The notes beneath the pieces were generated by a model. The model was not told where the DNA came from. It worked only from the letters and a program-made list of their open reading frames with translations, and searched no databases. The position numbers and the translations under genes were made by a program. DNA of 64,000 bases from Synergistaceae bacterium (GTDB taxonomy: Bacteria; Synergistota; Synergistia; Synergistales; Aminobacteriaceae). The stretch covers positions 1 to 64,000 of the forward strand of contig JAHDLC010000015.1 of the NCBI GenBank assembly GCA_018436595.1. Direction: 5' to 3'. This document shows positions 28,087 to 35,811 of this stretch, one piece after another; the stretch's first letter is position 1; every line of letters begins with the position of its first letter.

Positions 28087-29214
28087 TCAATGTGAGCCGT
28101 CCAGAGAGTGATTCTCTTCGCCCAGGATGTCCCCGATTCTTTTTCCTGCCTTCTTTTCAATCCAGCGTACGATCCGCCGCGCCCTGGCGAACCGTTTTCT
28201 TATGTTTGCCCCGGCATTCGGGTTATCTCCGTATTTTGCCATGGCGCTCCTTTTCCTCTCGGCAACAGGCACAAGGGCGGTCCCCCGGACGAGCTTGTCA
28301 GCCAGGTAGAGCAGTTTCGCCTCCGGAGCCGACCGGGGGGGAATATCCATGTGGCACGAGGCAATGGCCGCAACTGCCTGAAAACCGCAGACCTCGAGGA
28401 AAATCTTTCCTGCCTCGTCATGCTCGGGCAGTGTCCTGCAGATATCGTGCAAAAGACAGGCATTCTCAAGCAGACCACGGTCCACACCGGCTTTCAGCGG
28501 AAGCGCCCCCGCGAGGCGCAACGCGACGGAAGCCACCTTCGCGGAGTGGGCTACGACCTCCCCGGGAGTTCCCGCTATGGAAAAAAGCACCTGCCGCTCC
28601 GCTGGAGAGGGGAAATGGATTTTTTCCGCCCTGAGGCACATCTTTTCAAAATCCTCCGGCTCGTCCATGTCCATCAGCACCCCCTCGTCGGCAACAGCAA
28701 GGTCGACGGCGCTTTTTTCTCTCATTTCAAGAAAACGCTTCAGCCCTCCTTCGCCGGTGTAATTCAGGATATGGGGTATAAAGGAGGCTCCGATAAGGGG
28801 CGGATGCCCCCGCTCCCCCTGAAAGAGAGGGTATGCAATTCCCCGGAATGAGGCATATCTCGCGAGAAGCCTCACCGTAGCCGGGCGTACGGTGGGTATG
28901 TCGGCGGGAAGAAGAAAGAAGGCCCTGGAAGAAGACGAAAGAGATGCTGCTCCCGTCTGCACGGAAGAAAACATCCCTTCTGAAAACCTCGGATTGAATA
29001 TGGGGCGTGCGCCCGCTCCGACCGCACAAATTTCCGTTTCCTCCCGCCTGAATCCCGTGACCACCACGACATCGCCTATACCGGCGCCGGTCACCGACCG
29101 GACGGCCCACTCCAGGGCAACCCGTCCGTCAAGCATGGAAAGCGGCTTGAAGAAGCCCATCCTGCTGGAATAGCCTGCGGCGAGGATGACGGCGGAAATT
29201 TCGGAGGGCTTCAT
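28087..29214 (-). CDS. MobA-like nucleotidyltransferase fused to an HD-domain hydrolase
   Basis: 375 residues in two domains. Residues 1-190 are a MobA/MocA-type NTP transferase with AAGYSSRMGFFKPL (the GxSxRMGxxKxL signature) and the LLPADIPTVRP metal-binding Asp. Residues 220-370 form an HD phosphohydrolase with His in HSAKVASVAL, the HD pair in LLHDICRT and an Asp in LADKLVRG. The first half may attach CMP or GMP to molybdopterin for the neighbouring Mo-hydroxylases, as MocA does for CoxL-type enzymes; the role of the HD half is unknown. It begins the Mo-hydroxylase cluster. Confidence 0.85.
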   Translation of the reverse strand: MKPSEISAVILAAGYSSRMGFFKPLSMLDGRVALEWAVRSVTGAGIGDVVVVTGFRREETEICAVGAGARPIFNPRFSEGMFSSVQTGAASLSSSSRAFFLLPADIPTVRPATVRLLARYASFRGIAYPLFQGERGHPPLIGASFIPHILNYTGEGGLKRFLEMREKSAVDLAVADEGVLMDMDEPEDFEKMCLRAEKIHFPSPAERQVLFSIAGTPGEVVAHSAKVASVALRLAGALPLKAGVDRGLLENACLLHDICRTLPEHDEAGKIFLEVCGFQAVAAIASCHMDIPPRSAPEAKLLYLADKLVRGTALVPVAERKRSAMAKYGDNPNAGANIRKRFARARRIVRWIEKKAGKRIGDILGEENHSLDGSH

Positions 29215-29223
29215 GGGTACGGC

Positions 29224-29826
29224 TTACGTTGTCGGCTGGAGTCGCCTGAATATCTGTGATATGGCGATATAATGACTATGGACCGAGTTCCTGTAGGAGG
29301 CGAGAGATCTTCCCCTGTACCGGTCAAGTCCCTTGTCCACGTCTCCCTTGCTTTTCCTGATATTCGCGGCGAGTATGTGGGCCCCTACGCGCACATTGTT
29401 TGAGGGAACGATGAGATCTGTTTTCGACCGGATAGGGAAAGTCTTGACGATCCAGGGTCTGTTGGCGTTCCAGTTGATCTGCATGAGACCGTAATTACCC
29501 TTGCTCGCGGCCTTTTCCTTTATGGTGGACTCCTTGACCATTATAGAGGCCACAAGGAAGGGGTCGAGGTTATACTGTGCAGAATAATCCTCTATCAGCC
29601 GAGCATAATAGGAGATGTTCTTCGGGGAAACCTTGGGATTTTTTCGCAGGAAATACGTTTCGATGGCCTTGAGCCTGTTGCGCTGGTCCTTTTTTGAGCG
29701 GTAGCGCTGCATTGTATGGAACTCCCGGCTCGTGGAAAAGGGAGCCGAGAAAGCGTGCCTCACATCCACCGTGAAAAACAGGAGAGCAGACAGCACTAAA
29801 ATACAAGGTGCAAGACGTATCCTCAT
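29224..29826 (-). CDS. Lytic transglycosylase (SLT domain)
   Basis: 200 residues with an N-terminal signal peptide (MRIRLAPCILVLSALLFFTV, cleavage probably near AFSA). The C-terminal two thirds is a Slt70-type lysozyme fold: catalytic Glu in MVKESTIKEKAASKGNYG, followed by GLMQINW, then the AAxIRKSKGDVDKGLDRY region. It cleaves the MurNAc-GlcNAc bond in the periplasm with 1,6-anhydro product. ATG follows AAAGGAG by 7 bases. Own promoter is likely. Confidence 0.9.
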   Translation of the reverse strand: MRIRLAPCILVLSALLFFTVDVRHAFSAPFSTSREFHTMQRYRSKKDQRNRLKAIETYFLRKNPKVSPKNISYYARLIEDYSAQYNLDPFLVASIMVKESTIKEKAASKGNYGLMQINWNANRPWIVKTFPIRSKTDLIVPSNNVRVGAHILAANIRKSKGDVDKGLDRYRGRSLASYRNSVHSHYIAISQIFRRLQPTT

Positions 29827-29872
29827 AATGGTGCTCCTTTCTGCAGTTTGTTGCTCCTGCCGAAGAGGGTAG

Positions 29873-29908
29873 AAAAATCGAGATCATTATAGCAATTCTT
29901 CGATTTTT
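29873..29908 (-). promoter_or_regulatory. Extended -10 promoter of the transglycosylase gene inside a 9-bp inverted repeat
   Basis: Minus strand: TGCTATAAT with a perfect -10 (29886-29891) and an extended TG; the -35 region is poor. The -10 sits between inverted arms AAAAATCGA (29873-29881) and TCGATTTTT (29900-29908), 18 bases apart, which could be an operator. The sequence toward the nitroreductase also has a repeated GTTATC pair around 29926-29943. Confidence 0.5.
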
Positions 29909-29970
29909 GGGCTATTGTTATCGGTACCCCCAATGGGGTTATCACTCCGCAAAGAGAGGCGGTCTGCACA

Positions 29971-30546
29971 ATGAACCCTGTACTGAAAACGATCAAAAGC
30001 AGAAGAAGCATCAGGAAGTTCCGGCAGGACCAGCTTCGCAGGGAAGACCTTGATCTCATCCTGGAGGCAGCCATCTGGGCTCCCAGCGGTCACAACGCCC
30101 AGCCCTGGCATTTCCTCGTGATTCAGGACAAGGGAAAAATCGACGAAATGAGCACAAAGACCATCAGCATAATGGCCGACTCCCCCATCGAATGGGTCAG
30201 GAAGCTGGCGGGAAGAGAAGGATACCATCTTTTCCACAGGGCTCCCACGGTGATAGTCGTCTCGGGGAAAAGACCGGGCAGCGATCTTCTGTTCCCCCAC
30301 GCCGACTGTTCCGCGGCCATACAAAACATGCTTCTTGCAGCCGAATCCCTGAATATCGGGAGCTGCTGGGTCGGCCTCACCGGGTTTCTCTTCGGAATCC
30401 CGGAAGAAGTGGAAGCTCTCGGGATTCCTGAAGACTGCCAGCCTCTGTACTCAGTCTGTTTCGGCTACAAGGACGATTCCTTCGTTCCGCCGGTTCCTCC
30501 CAGGAAAGAAGGGAAGGTTACCTTCTACCAGGCCCGGAAATCATAA
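29971..30546 (+). CDS. Nitroreductase-family flavoprotein
   Basis: 191 residues starting ATG with AGAGG upstream. The FMN phosphate-binding N-terminus IKSRRSIRKFRQDQL and the APSGHNAQPW motif are diagnostic of the NfsB/FRP-type nitroreductases; ADCSAAIQNMLLAAES completes the dimer interface helix. It would reduce quinones, nitro- or flavin-type substrates with NAD(P)H; the physiological substrate is unknown. One of only three plus-strand genes, divergent from the transglycosylase. Its stop codon touches the CCA end of the opposite-strand tRNA-Leu with no spacer. Confidence 0.92.
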   Translation: MNPVLKTIKSRRSIRKFRQDQLRREDLDLILEAAIWAPSGHNAQPWHFLVIQDKGKIDEMSTKTISIMADSPIEWVRKLAGREGYHLFHRAPTVIVVSGKRPGSDLLFPHADCSAAIQNMLLAAESLNIGSCWVGLTGFLFGIPEEVEALGIPEDCQPLYSVCFGYKDDSFVPPVPPRKEGKVTFYQARKS

Positions 30547-30630
30547 TGGTGCGAGAGGGGGGACTCGAACCCCCACGCCCTGAGGCATCAGATCCTAAGT
30601 CTGACGTGTCTGCCGTTCCACCACTCTCGC
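30547..30630 (-). tRNA. tRNA-Leu (anticodon TAG)
   Basis: 84 bases with encoded CCA. Acceptor arm GCGAGAG/CTCTCGC, anticodon stem TCAGA/TCTGA with loop CTTAGGA, a long variable arm as in class II tRNAs, and T-loop GGTTCGAGTC. Discriminator A. Confidence 0.95.
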
Positions 30631-30673
30631 TCCCGCGTTCCATGCCGTGGCATGATAACATTATTGACGGTTT

Positions 30674-32350
30674 TTGGGAAGGCGTTTTTTCTCCGTCAGG
30701 GAAAGGGAAAGGACCTGTGTTTTTTCCCGGAGCCTCCAACCGAAAGAAGGGTGCGCCGCTCTGAAAAGATCAAAAGGAACAGGATTTCTTCTTCTCTTTC
30801 TCTTCGGCTTCGCCACCGCGCTTTTCCTCTTTTCCAGGTGGGAGGAGCTGGCTGCGGCAGGGAGGGTCCTCTTCGGCGACGGAGGATCTTTCAGCGGAGC
30901 CTTTCGGCATTTTTTAGGCAGTCTTCCCGCCCTCATCCGTGAATATTCTTCCGCTTTCCTGTGGGCTTACGGCCTCTTTATCGCCGGAGTGATCTTCCTC
31001 GAGGAGAAAAACCCGGACAGGACCATAGCCTGGCTTGTAGTCCTCATTCTTCTTCCTGTGGTCGGTTTCGTTCTCTATCTTTTTTTCGGACCCGACATCC
31101 GGGGACGGGGTTACTTTCGGAGGCTGAAAAGGAAGAAGCGTCGTATCCGCCAGGAAGGGACACCCCAGCACGGAGGCGACAGGAAAGAGATCATGTCGGG
31201 ATCTCCGGAACAAAAAACGGCCCTCATGCTTTCGAAAAGCGCCAGGGCCCTCCTCACCACGGGGAATTCGGTCAAAATGCTCCTCAACGGGGAGGAAACC
31301 TTCTCCGCCATAACGTGTGCCCTCTCGCGGGCTGAAAAATACATCCACATGGAGTATTATTCCATAGCCAACGACACCATCGGAAACACCATAAAGGACA
31401 TCCTCATAAAAAAAGCCGGAGAAGGGGTACGGGTCAACGTCATCTTCGACAGCGTGGGAAGCTGGGATCTCGGGACACGGTACGTCGTCGCCCTGAAAAA
31501 TGCGGGCGTCAGGGTCCACTCCTTTCTTCCCGTATCTTTCCCGAGGCTCCGCAGAGAGCTCAACTTCAGGAACCACAGGAAAATCGCGGTCATCGACGGA
31601 AGAATAGGTTTCATGGGAGGATTGAACATCGGCGACATGTACATCACAGGAGAACCCTCCATTGGATTCTGGAGAGACACCCACATCGAACTGACCGGGC
31701 CTGCCGTGTCATGTCTTGACGACATTTTCAGGGCCGACTGGACCTTCTGCGACAAAAAACCCCTTGAAGAACACGCTCCAGTCCCCGCTCCTCCCGCAGG
31801 GAAAGTCCCGGTGCAAATTGCGGCAAGCGGTCCTGACAATAACTGGAAATCCATCCTCCAGGGCTACTTCTCGCTCATCACCAACGCCAGGAAATCCGTC
31901 TGGCTGTGCACCCCCTACTTCGTCCCGGGTGAACCTCTGATGACTGCCCTCGCCGTTGCTGCGATGAGCGGAGTTGACGTTCGGGTCATGATACCCCACA
32001 AAACGGACCACGCCATAGTCTACTGGGCCTCCCTCTCAAACGTGGAGGAGCTCCTCAAAGCGGGAGTCAAGGTCTACCGCTACGAAAAAGGATTCATCCA
32101 CTCGAAAATCCTCATCGCGGACGGCTCCTCCGTGTCGGTGGGAACGGCAAACCTGGACGCCAGGAGTCTTGAGATCAATTTCGAGGTACAGGCGTTCATA
32201 TATGACGCCTCCGTGGCGCGGGATTTCATCCGGGCGTATGAAAACGACATGGAGGAAAGCTCCCAGTTCCGGCTGCACGAATGGCTCCGGCGCCCCTTCA
32301 GGCAGAAGGTGCTGGAATCCGCCGGACGTCTCTGGTCATCCCAGCTCTGA
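30674..32350 (+). CDS. cls: Cardiolipin synthase (ClsA type)
   Basis: Up to 558 residues. The start is uncertain: TTG at 30674 has no ribosome site, while a CTG at 30761 (530 residues) follows GAAAGAAGG; the family is about 480-510 residues. The N-terminus has two or three hydrophobic helices (about residues 37-57, 88-110, 118-140). Two phospholipase-D motifs follow: NHRKIAVIDG with HxKxxxxD, and FIHSKILIADG ... SVGTANLDARS. It joins two phosphatidylglycerol molecules, or PG and another donor, at the inner membrane. No partner gene; a strong hairpin follows. Confidence 0.93.
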   Translation: MGRRFFSVRERERTCVFSRSLQPKEGCAALKRSKGTGFLLLFLFGFATALFLFSRWEELAAAGRVLFGDGGSFSGAFRHFLGSLPALIREYSSAFLWAYGLFIAGVIFLEEKNPDRTIAWLVVLILLPVVGFVLYLFFGPDIRGRGYFRRLKRKKRRIRQEGTPQHGGDRKEIMSGSPEQKTALMLSKSARALLTTGNSVKMLLNGEETFSAITCALSRAEKYIHMEYYSIANDTIGNTIKDILIKKAGEGVRVNVIFDSVGSWDLGTRYVVALKNAGVRVHSFLPVSFPRLRRELNFRNHRKIAVIDGRIGFMGGLNIGDMYITGEPSIGFWRDTHIELTGPAVSCLDDIFRADWTFCDKKPLEEHAPVPAPPAGKVPVQIAASGPDNNWKSILQGYFSLITNARKSVWLCTPYFVPGEPLMTALAVAAMSGVDVRVMIPHKTDHAIVYWASLSNVEELLKAGVKVYRYEKGFIHSKILIADGSSVSVGTANLDARSLEINFEVQAFIYDASVARDFIRAYENDMEESSQFRLHEWLRRPFRQKVLESAGRLWSSQL

Positions 32351-32362
32351 GAAGAAAGAGCG

Positions 32363-32394
32363 AGAAGGGCCCGGATTGGATTCCGGGCCCTTCT
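32363..32394. terminator. Hairpin between cls and the tRNA operon, probably bidirectional terminator
   Basis: 13-bp perfect stem (32363-32375 with 32382-32394; AGAAGGGCCCGGA) with a 6-base loop, just after the cls stop. No clean T-run on the plus strand; on the minus strand CGCTCTTTCTTCTC follows. It lies between two converging transcription units. Confidence 0.6.
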
Positions 32395-32423
32395 CTGTAT
32401 GAAAACATGTCGATAATTTTAAA

Positions 32424-32499
<76 letters not shown>

Positions 32500-32522
32500 A
32501 TATTGTGTGTTGCTTTCTATAG

Positions 32523-32598
32523 TGGCGCGCCCGGCAGGATTCGAACCCGCGACCAACAGATCCGAAGTCTGTGACTCTATCCACTGAGCTACGGGCGC
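32523..32598 (-). tRNA. tRNA-Arg (anticodon TCG)
   Basis: 76 bases with CCA. Acceptor GCGCCCG/CGGGCGC, anticodon stem ACAGA/TCTGT with loop CTTCGGA, discriminator G. A TCG rather than ACG anticodon for the CGN box. Confidence 0.93.
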
Positions 32599-32608
32599 TC
32601 ATTTTTAA

Positions 32609-32686
32609 TGGGGTGAGCGAGGGGACTCGAACCCCCAACATCTGGAGCCACAGTCCAGTGCTCTAACCGATTGAACTACGCTCACC
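32609..32686 (-). tRNA. tRNA-His (anticodon GTG)
   Basis: Acceptor GTGAGCG/CGCTCAC plus an encoded extra G at position -1 facing the discriminator C, the His identity pair. Anticodon stem CTGGA/TCCAG, loop CTGTGGC; CCA is encoded. Confidence 0.95.
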
Positions 32687-32696
32687 ATGCTATCAC

Positions 32697-32773
32697 TGGC
32701 GCGCCCGGCAGGATTCGAACCCGCGACCCACGGCTTAGAAGGCCGTTGCTCTGTCCGGCTGAGCTACAGGCGC
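32697..32773 (-). tRNA. tRNA-Arg (anticodon TCT)
   Basis: 77 bases with CCA. Acceptor GCGCCTG/CGGGCGC (one G-U pair), anticodon stem ACGGC/GCCGT with loop CTTCTAA, discriminator G. Its T-arm and acceptor 3' half are identical to the neighbouring tRNA-Arg(TCG), so the two may share a recent ancestor. Confidence 0.95.
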
Positions 32774-32781
32774 CTGAATAG

Positions 32782-32858
32782 TGGAGCGGGAAACGGGATT
32801 CGAACCCGCGACCTACGGCTTGGAAGGCCATCGCTCTAGCCAACTGAGCTATTCCCGC
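32782..32858 (-). tRNA. tRNA-Gly (anticodon TCC)
   Basis: 77 bases with CCA. Acceptor GCGGGAA/TTCCCGC, anticodon loop CTTCCAA on stem ATGGC/GCCGT (one T-G pair). Discriminator T. Confidence 0.94.
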
Positions 32859-32870
32859 ACCTTTGCGTCT

Positions 32871-32948
32871 TGGTCGGGGCGAAAGGATTTGAACCTTCGA
32901 CCCCCTGCTCCCAAAGCAGGTGCGCTAACCAGACTGCGCTACGCCCCG
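32871..32948 (-). tRNA. tRNA-Pro (anticodon TGG)
   Basis: 78 bases with CCA. Acceptor CGGGGCG/CGCCCCG, anticodon stem CCTGC/GCAGG with loop TTTGGGA, discriminator A; the terminal C1-G72 pair is typical of Pro. Confidence 0.95.
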
Positions 32949-32989
32949 ATATTGTAACCAACTTTTACCGAAACCGCAACAACAGAATC

Positions 32990-33064
32990 TGGTGGAGCTG
33001 GGGGGATTCGAACCCCCGGCCTCTTCCGTGCGAAGGAAGCGCGCTCCCTCTGCGCTACAGCCCC
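32990..33064 (-). tRNA. tRNA-Ala (anticodon CGC)
   Basis: 75 bases with CCA. Acceptor GGGGCTG/CAGCTCC carries the G3-U70 wobble that marks tRNA-Ala; anticodon stem CTTCC/GGAAG, loop TTCGCAC, discriminator A. First gene of the operon, directly after its promoter. Confidence 0.95.
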
Positions 33065-33082
33065 GGCAGACCAACGGCGATT

Positions 33083-33111
33083 ATTGTAATGAGCGGAAGG
33101 CGTCTTGTCAA
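33083..33111 (-). promoter_or_regulatory. Promoter of the seven-tRNA operon
   Basis: Minus strand: consensus -35 TTGACA (33106-33111), a 17-base spacer and -10 TACAAT (33083-33088). The expected start is 10-15 bases before tRNA-Ala. The -35 overlaps that of rqcH on the other strand. Confidence 0.8.
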
Positions 33112-33133
33112 GCGTCGTAAGGTGAGATAATCT
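33105..33133 (+). promoter_or_regulatory. Promoter of rqcH, overlapping the tRNA promoter
   Basis: Plus strand: TTGTCA (33105-33110), a 17-base spacer, TAATCT (33128-33133); GATAAT at 33126 is an alternative -10 with short spacing. The leader to the GTG start would be about 33 bases. Confidence 0.55.
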
Positions 33134-33173
33134 AAGACTTTAAAATCGGAACAGTCGGGATAGGTGATGCACC

Positions 33174-34862
33174 GTGTCCATCGGGCCGGAACTTTTTACG
33201 GCGCTAGCGCGCTCCATCGGAGAAACAGTCCTTCCTTGCAGGATAGGAAAAATAGAAACAGGAGATACCTGGGCGGCTTTCCGCCTTTCTTCCGGAAAAG
33301 ACCGGTGGCTTCTCTTTTCATGGAACCCGGGGAGTTACGGCTGCGGGCTCGTTGGAGAGGACGGTATCGCCTCCCTGAAAAAAACGCGGGACTCCCGGTC
33401 TTCTTTCGGCGAGGCCCTGAAAAGAAACTTCCAGAACGCTTCGATTCTTTCGGTACGCCAGCTGAACAGCGACCGCGTCCTCCATTTTGCCGCTGAACGG
33501 CTGGTGGGAGCCGGTTTTTCAGTTCCCCTGAGTCTTGTCTTCGAAGGAACGGAGCGAAACAGCAACCTGGTCATCCTGGACGAATCAGGATCCATCCTCG
33601 AACCGGCGAAGCACATCCACGGAGACATGAACAGGTACAGGATGATCCTTCCAGGGATTGCCTACACTCCCCCGCCGCCCCTGAAAGGGAAATACCTCGG
33701 GGAAACAGGAGAGATTGAGGGACCGGAAGATCTCAGGGGACTCAGGGGCATAGGAAGGGGACTCTCAGAAATCCTGACCCGTTTCTGGGACACCCGCCCG
33801 GTGCGGCACTGGAACGACATGGTGGCGCGGACTCTCAGCGGGGAAGAACAGGGACTCCTCATTTTGCGGCAGGGAAGTCTCCTTACTGTTTTTCCCGAAC
33901 CGCTCCCTTCCTGCGAGGTGCTACCGGGCCCCCTTCTTGAGCGGTGCGGTGAGGAAGTGCTCTCTTCCTATTTTCTCGGACAGAGGGATCGCATTCTTTC
34001 CGGAGTGAAAAAGGCCCTTGAAAGGGAAATCAAAAGCAGAAAACGGCACAGGGACGGCCTTGAGAACCAGATCTGCCTTTCAGAACGGGGAAACGAGTTC
34101 CTGAAGATGGGCAATCTGCTTCTTGCCGCAGGCGACCTGGTACCTCCCCGGGCTAGGGCAGTTGAACTGCAGGACTGGGAAACCGGAGAGCCTCTCCTGG
34201 TTCCCCTCGATGAAAACCTCACGGCTTCCCGGAACGCCGAGAAGTATTTCCGGAAATACAAAAAGGGCAAAGTCGACAGGGATGCGGTGAGGAAGGCCAT
34301 ACTGTCCATCGAAGAGGGCATAAGCGAGCTTGAAGAACAGGTGGAAACACTGGAATCCATCGATGACCCGGACCTTCTTTCGGTATCGGCCCGGGACGTT
34401 ATGGAATGGCTCGTCCCGAAAAAAACGACGTCCGCCCGGAAGCACAAGACGGCCCCTCCGCCCCACATCCGGCTTGAAAACGGCGGGGACCTCATTTATA
34501 TCGGCCTGAACGCCCGGGGAAACCGGCATGTCACATTCAAAGTCGCCGCTCCGACCGACCTCTGGTTCCACGTCCACGAAATACCGGGAGCCCACGTCAT
34601 TCTCAAGACGGCGGGAAAAGACGAAGCACCGGCGGATTCCTCCGTGGAAATTGCGGCATCACTGGCGGCATGGTTCAGCAGGGCGAAGAATTCCGGAAAA
34701 GTGCAGGTTGACTACACGGAAAAGAAAAACGTCCGGTCCATCCCCGGAAGCGCCATCGCCCACGTGACCTACGTCCATCCAAAGACAATCCTTGTCAGTC
34801 CGGAGAGGTGGAAAGAATTTCCCGAAGCTGCCCGGTCAAGGCAGCTGGAAGACAAGATGTGA
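33174..34862 (+). CDS. rqcH: RqcH-type ribosome quality-control factor (NFACT/Rqc2 family; older name FbpA-like)
   Basis: 562 residues from GTG (33174) with AGGTGA six bases upstream. Domain order: NFACT-N (about 1-200), helix-hairpin-helix region, coiled-coil middle (about 270-400, SEERGNEFLKMG ... SIEEGISELEEQVETLE), and NFACT-R from about 435 with GNRHVTFKVAAPTDLWFHVHEIPGAHVI. RqcH binds obstructed 50S subunits carrying nascent chains and recruits tRNA-Ala to add C-terminal alanine tails that act as degrons. It shares a promoter region with a tRNA operon that starts with tRNA-Ala. The 3' end overlaps the converging rluD-like gene by 68 bases. Confidence 0.92.
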   Translation: MSIGPELFTALARSIGETVLPCRIGKIETGDTWAAFRLSSGKDRWLLFSWNPGSYGCGLVGEDGIASLKKTRDSRSSFGEALKRNFQNASILSVRQLNSDRVLHFAAERLVGAGFSVPLSLVFEGTERNSNLVILDESGSILEPAKHIHGDMNRYRMILPGIAYTPPPPLKGKYLGETGEIEGPEDLRGLRGIGRGLSEILTRFWDTRPVRHWNDMVARTLSGEEQGLLILRQGSLLTVFPEPLPSCEVLPGPLLERCGEEVLSSYFLGQRDRILSGVKKALEREIKSRKRHRDGLENQICLSERGNEFLKMGNLLLAAGDLVPPRARAVELQDWETGEPLLVPLDENLTASRNAEKYFRKYKKGKVDRDAVRKAILSIEEGISELEEQVETLESIDDPDLLSVSARDVMEWLVPKKTTSARKHKTAPPPHIRLENGGDLIYIGLNARGNRHVTFKVAAPTDLWFHVHEIPGAHVILKTAGKDEAPADSSVEIAASLAAWFSRAKNSGKVQVDYTEKKNVRSIPGSAIAHVTYVHPKTILVSPERWKEFPEAARSRQLEDKM

Positions 34863-35793
34863 AGAAGAGCCGCTCCCCCGTTTTCGGATGAAGGAAAGAC
34901 AGCTTCCATGAGTGCAGGAAAACCCTGCCCGCGGAAGCTGCCTTTTTTTTGTCGGCACCATACAGTACGTCCCCCACGATAGGGTGTCCCATGGAACTCA
35001 GGTGGACCCGTATCTGGTGCGTTCTGCCGGTGGCGATGTCACACTCGAGAAAGGAATAGCCGTTGCGGACCCACAATCTCCGGAAACCGGTGACAGCAGG
35101 TTTTCCGTCTTCAACCACAGCCATGCGGAGCCGGTTTGTCGGGCACCGCCCGATGGGGGCATCGATGCGACCCGAAGCATTTTTTACCCTGCCGTGCACA
35201 AGGGCAAGGTACTGTTTCCGGACTTCCCTCAGCCTGAACTGGTTCTGGAGGTTCTCCAGTATTTCCTGTTCCCTGGCGACCACGAGCAGCCCTGATGTGG
35301 ATGCGTCTAGCCGGTGCACTATCCCCGGGCGGAGGACGTTGTTGAAGGAACCGAAATGGCGGAAACGATGGAGCAGACCATGCACAAGGGTTCCGTGACG
35401 GTTACCCGGAGCGGGGTGAACCACCACGCCGCTCGGCTTGTCAATCACGATCAGCCATTCGTCTTCGTAGACTACGCCGAAAGGGACCTCCTCCGGCTCC
35501 AGATCGAGAGACTCCGGAGGAGGAAGCGTCACCTCCGCCGATATTCCCGGGACCATTTTCATTCCGGGTTTGGCTTTCCTGTGAGGGAGAAGGCTGACAT
35601 TTCCGTCTTCCACGAGTTTTCTCGCGAAGGTTCGGGTAATCCCCAGCCTGAAGGAAAGAAAGACATCAAGACGCAACCCCCGGTCTTCCTCTCCGGCGGC
35701 AATGGTTTCCGTTCCGTTTTCGGTACTATCGGGGAACCCCCCGTCGTCGTCTTCGCAGGAAGAAGAACCGACGGGGGGAAGATCCTCCATCAT
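34795..35793 (-). CDS. RluA/RluD-family large-subunit rRNA pseudouridine synthase
   Basis: 332 residues. An S4-type RNA-binding domain (RLDVFLSFRLGITRTFARKL, about 41-60) precedes the catalytic domain, with the family motif HRLDASTSGLLVVA (catalytic Asp) and the C-terminal GRTHQIRVHLSSMGHPIVGD. It isomerises uridines in 23S rRNA; RluD-type is the likely subclass from the S4 domain. The first 38 residues are acidic and low-complexity; no strong ribosome site precedes the ATG at 35793, and a TTG near 35681 after GGAGAGGAAG is an alternative start. It follows ileS and converges on rqcH. Confidence 0.9.
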   Translation of the reverse strand: MMEDLPPVGSSSCEDDDGGFPDSTENGTETIAAGEEDRGLRLDVFLSFRLGITRTFARKLVEDGNVSLLPHRKAKPGMKMVPGISAEVTLPPPESLDLEPEEVPFGVVYEDEWLIVIDKPSGVVVHPAPGNRHGTLVHGLLHRFRHFGSFNNVLRPGIVHRLDASTSGLLVVAREQEILENLQNQFRLREVRKQYLALVHGRVKNASGRIDAPIGRCPTNRLRMAVVEDGKPAVTGFRRLWVRNGYSFLECDIATGRTHQIRVHLSSMGHPIVGDVLYGADKKKAASAGRVFLHSWKLSFLHPKTGERLFFTSCLPAALTGQLREILSTSPD

Positions 35794-35811
35794 GAAGAAC
35801 GACCGGCAGGC

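Noticed and set aside
32598-32697. Tandem duplication or repeat array in the tRNA cluster
   Set aside because: The two tRNA-Arg genes share T-arm and acceptor sequence, but the rest differs and the anticodons are TCT and TCG; these are ordinary paralogous tRNAs, not a repeat element.
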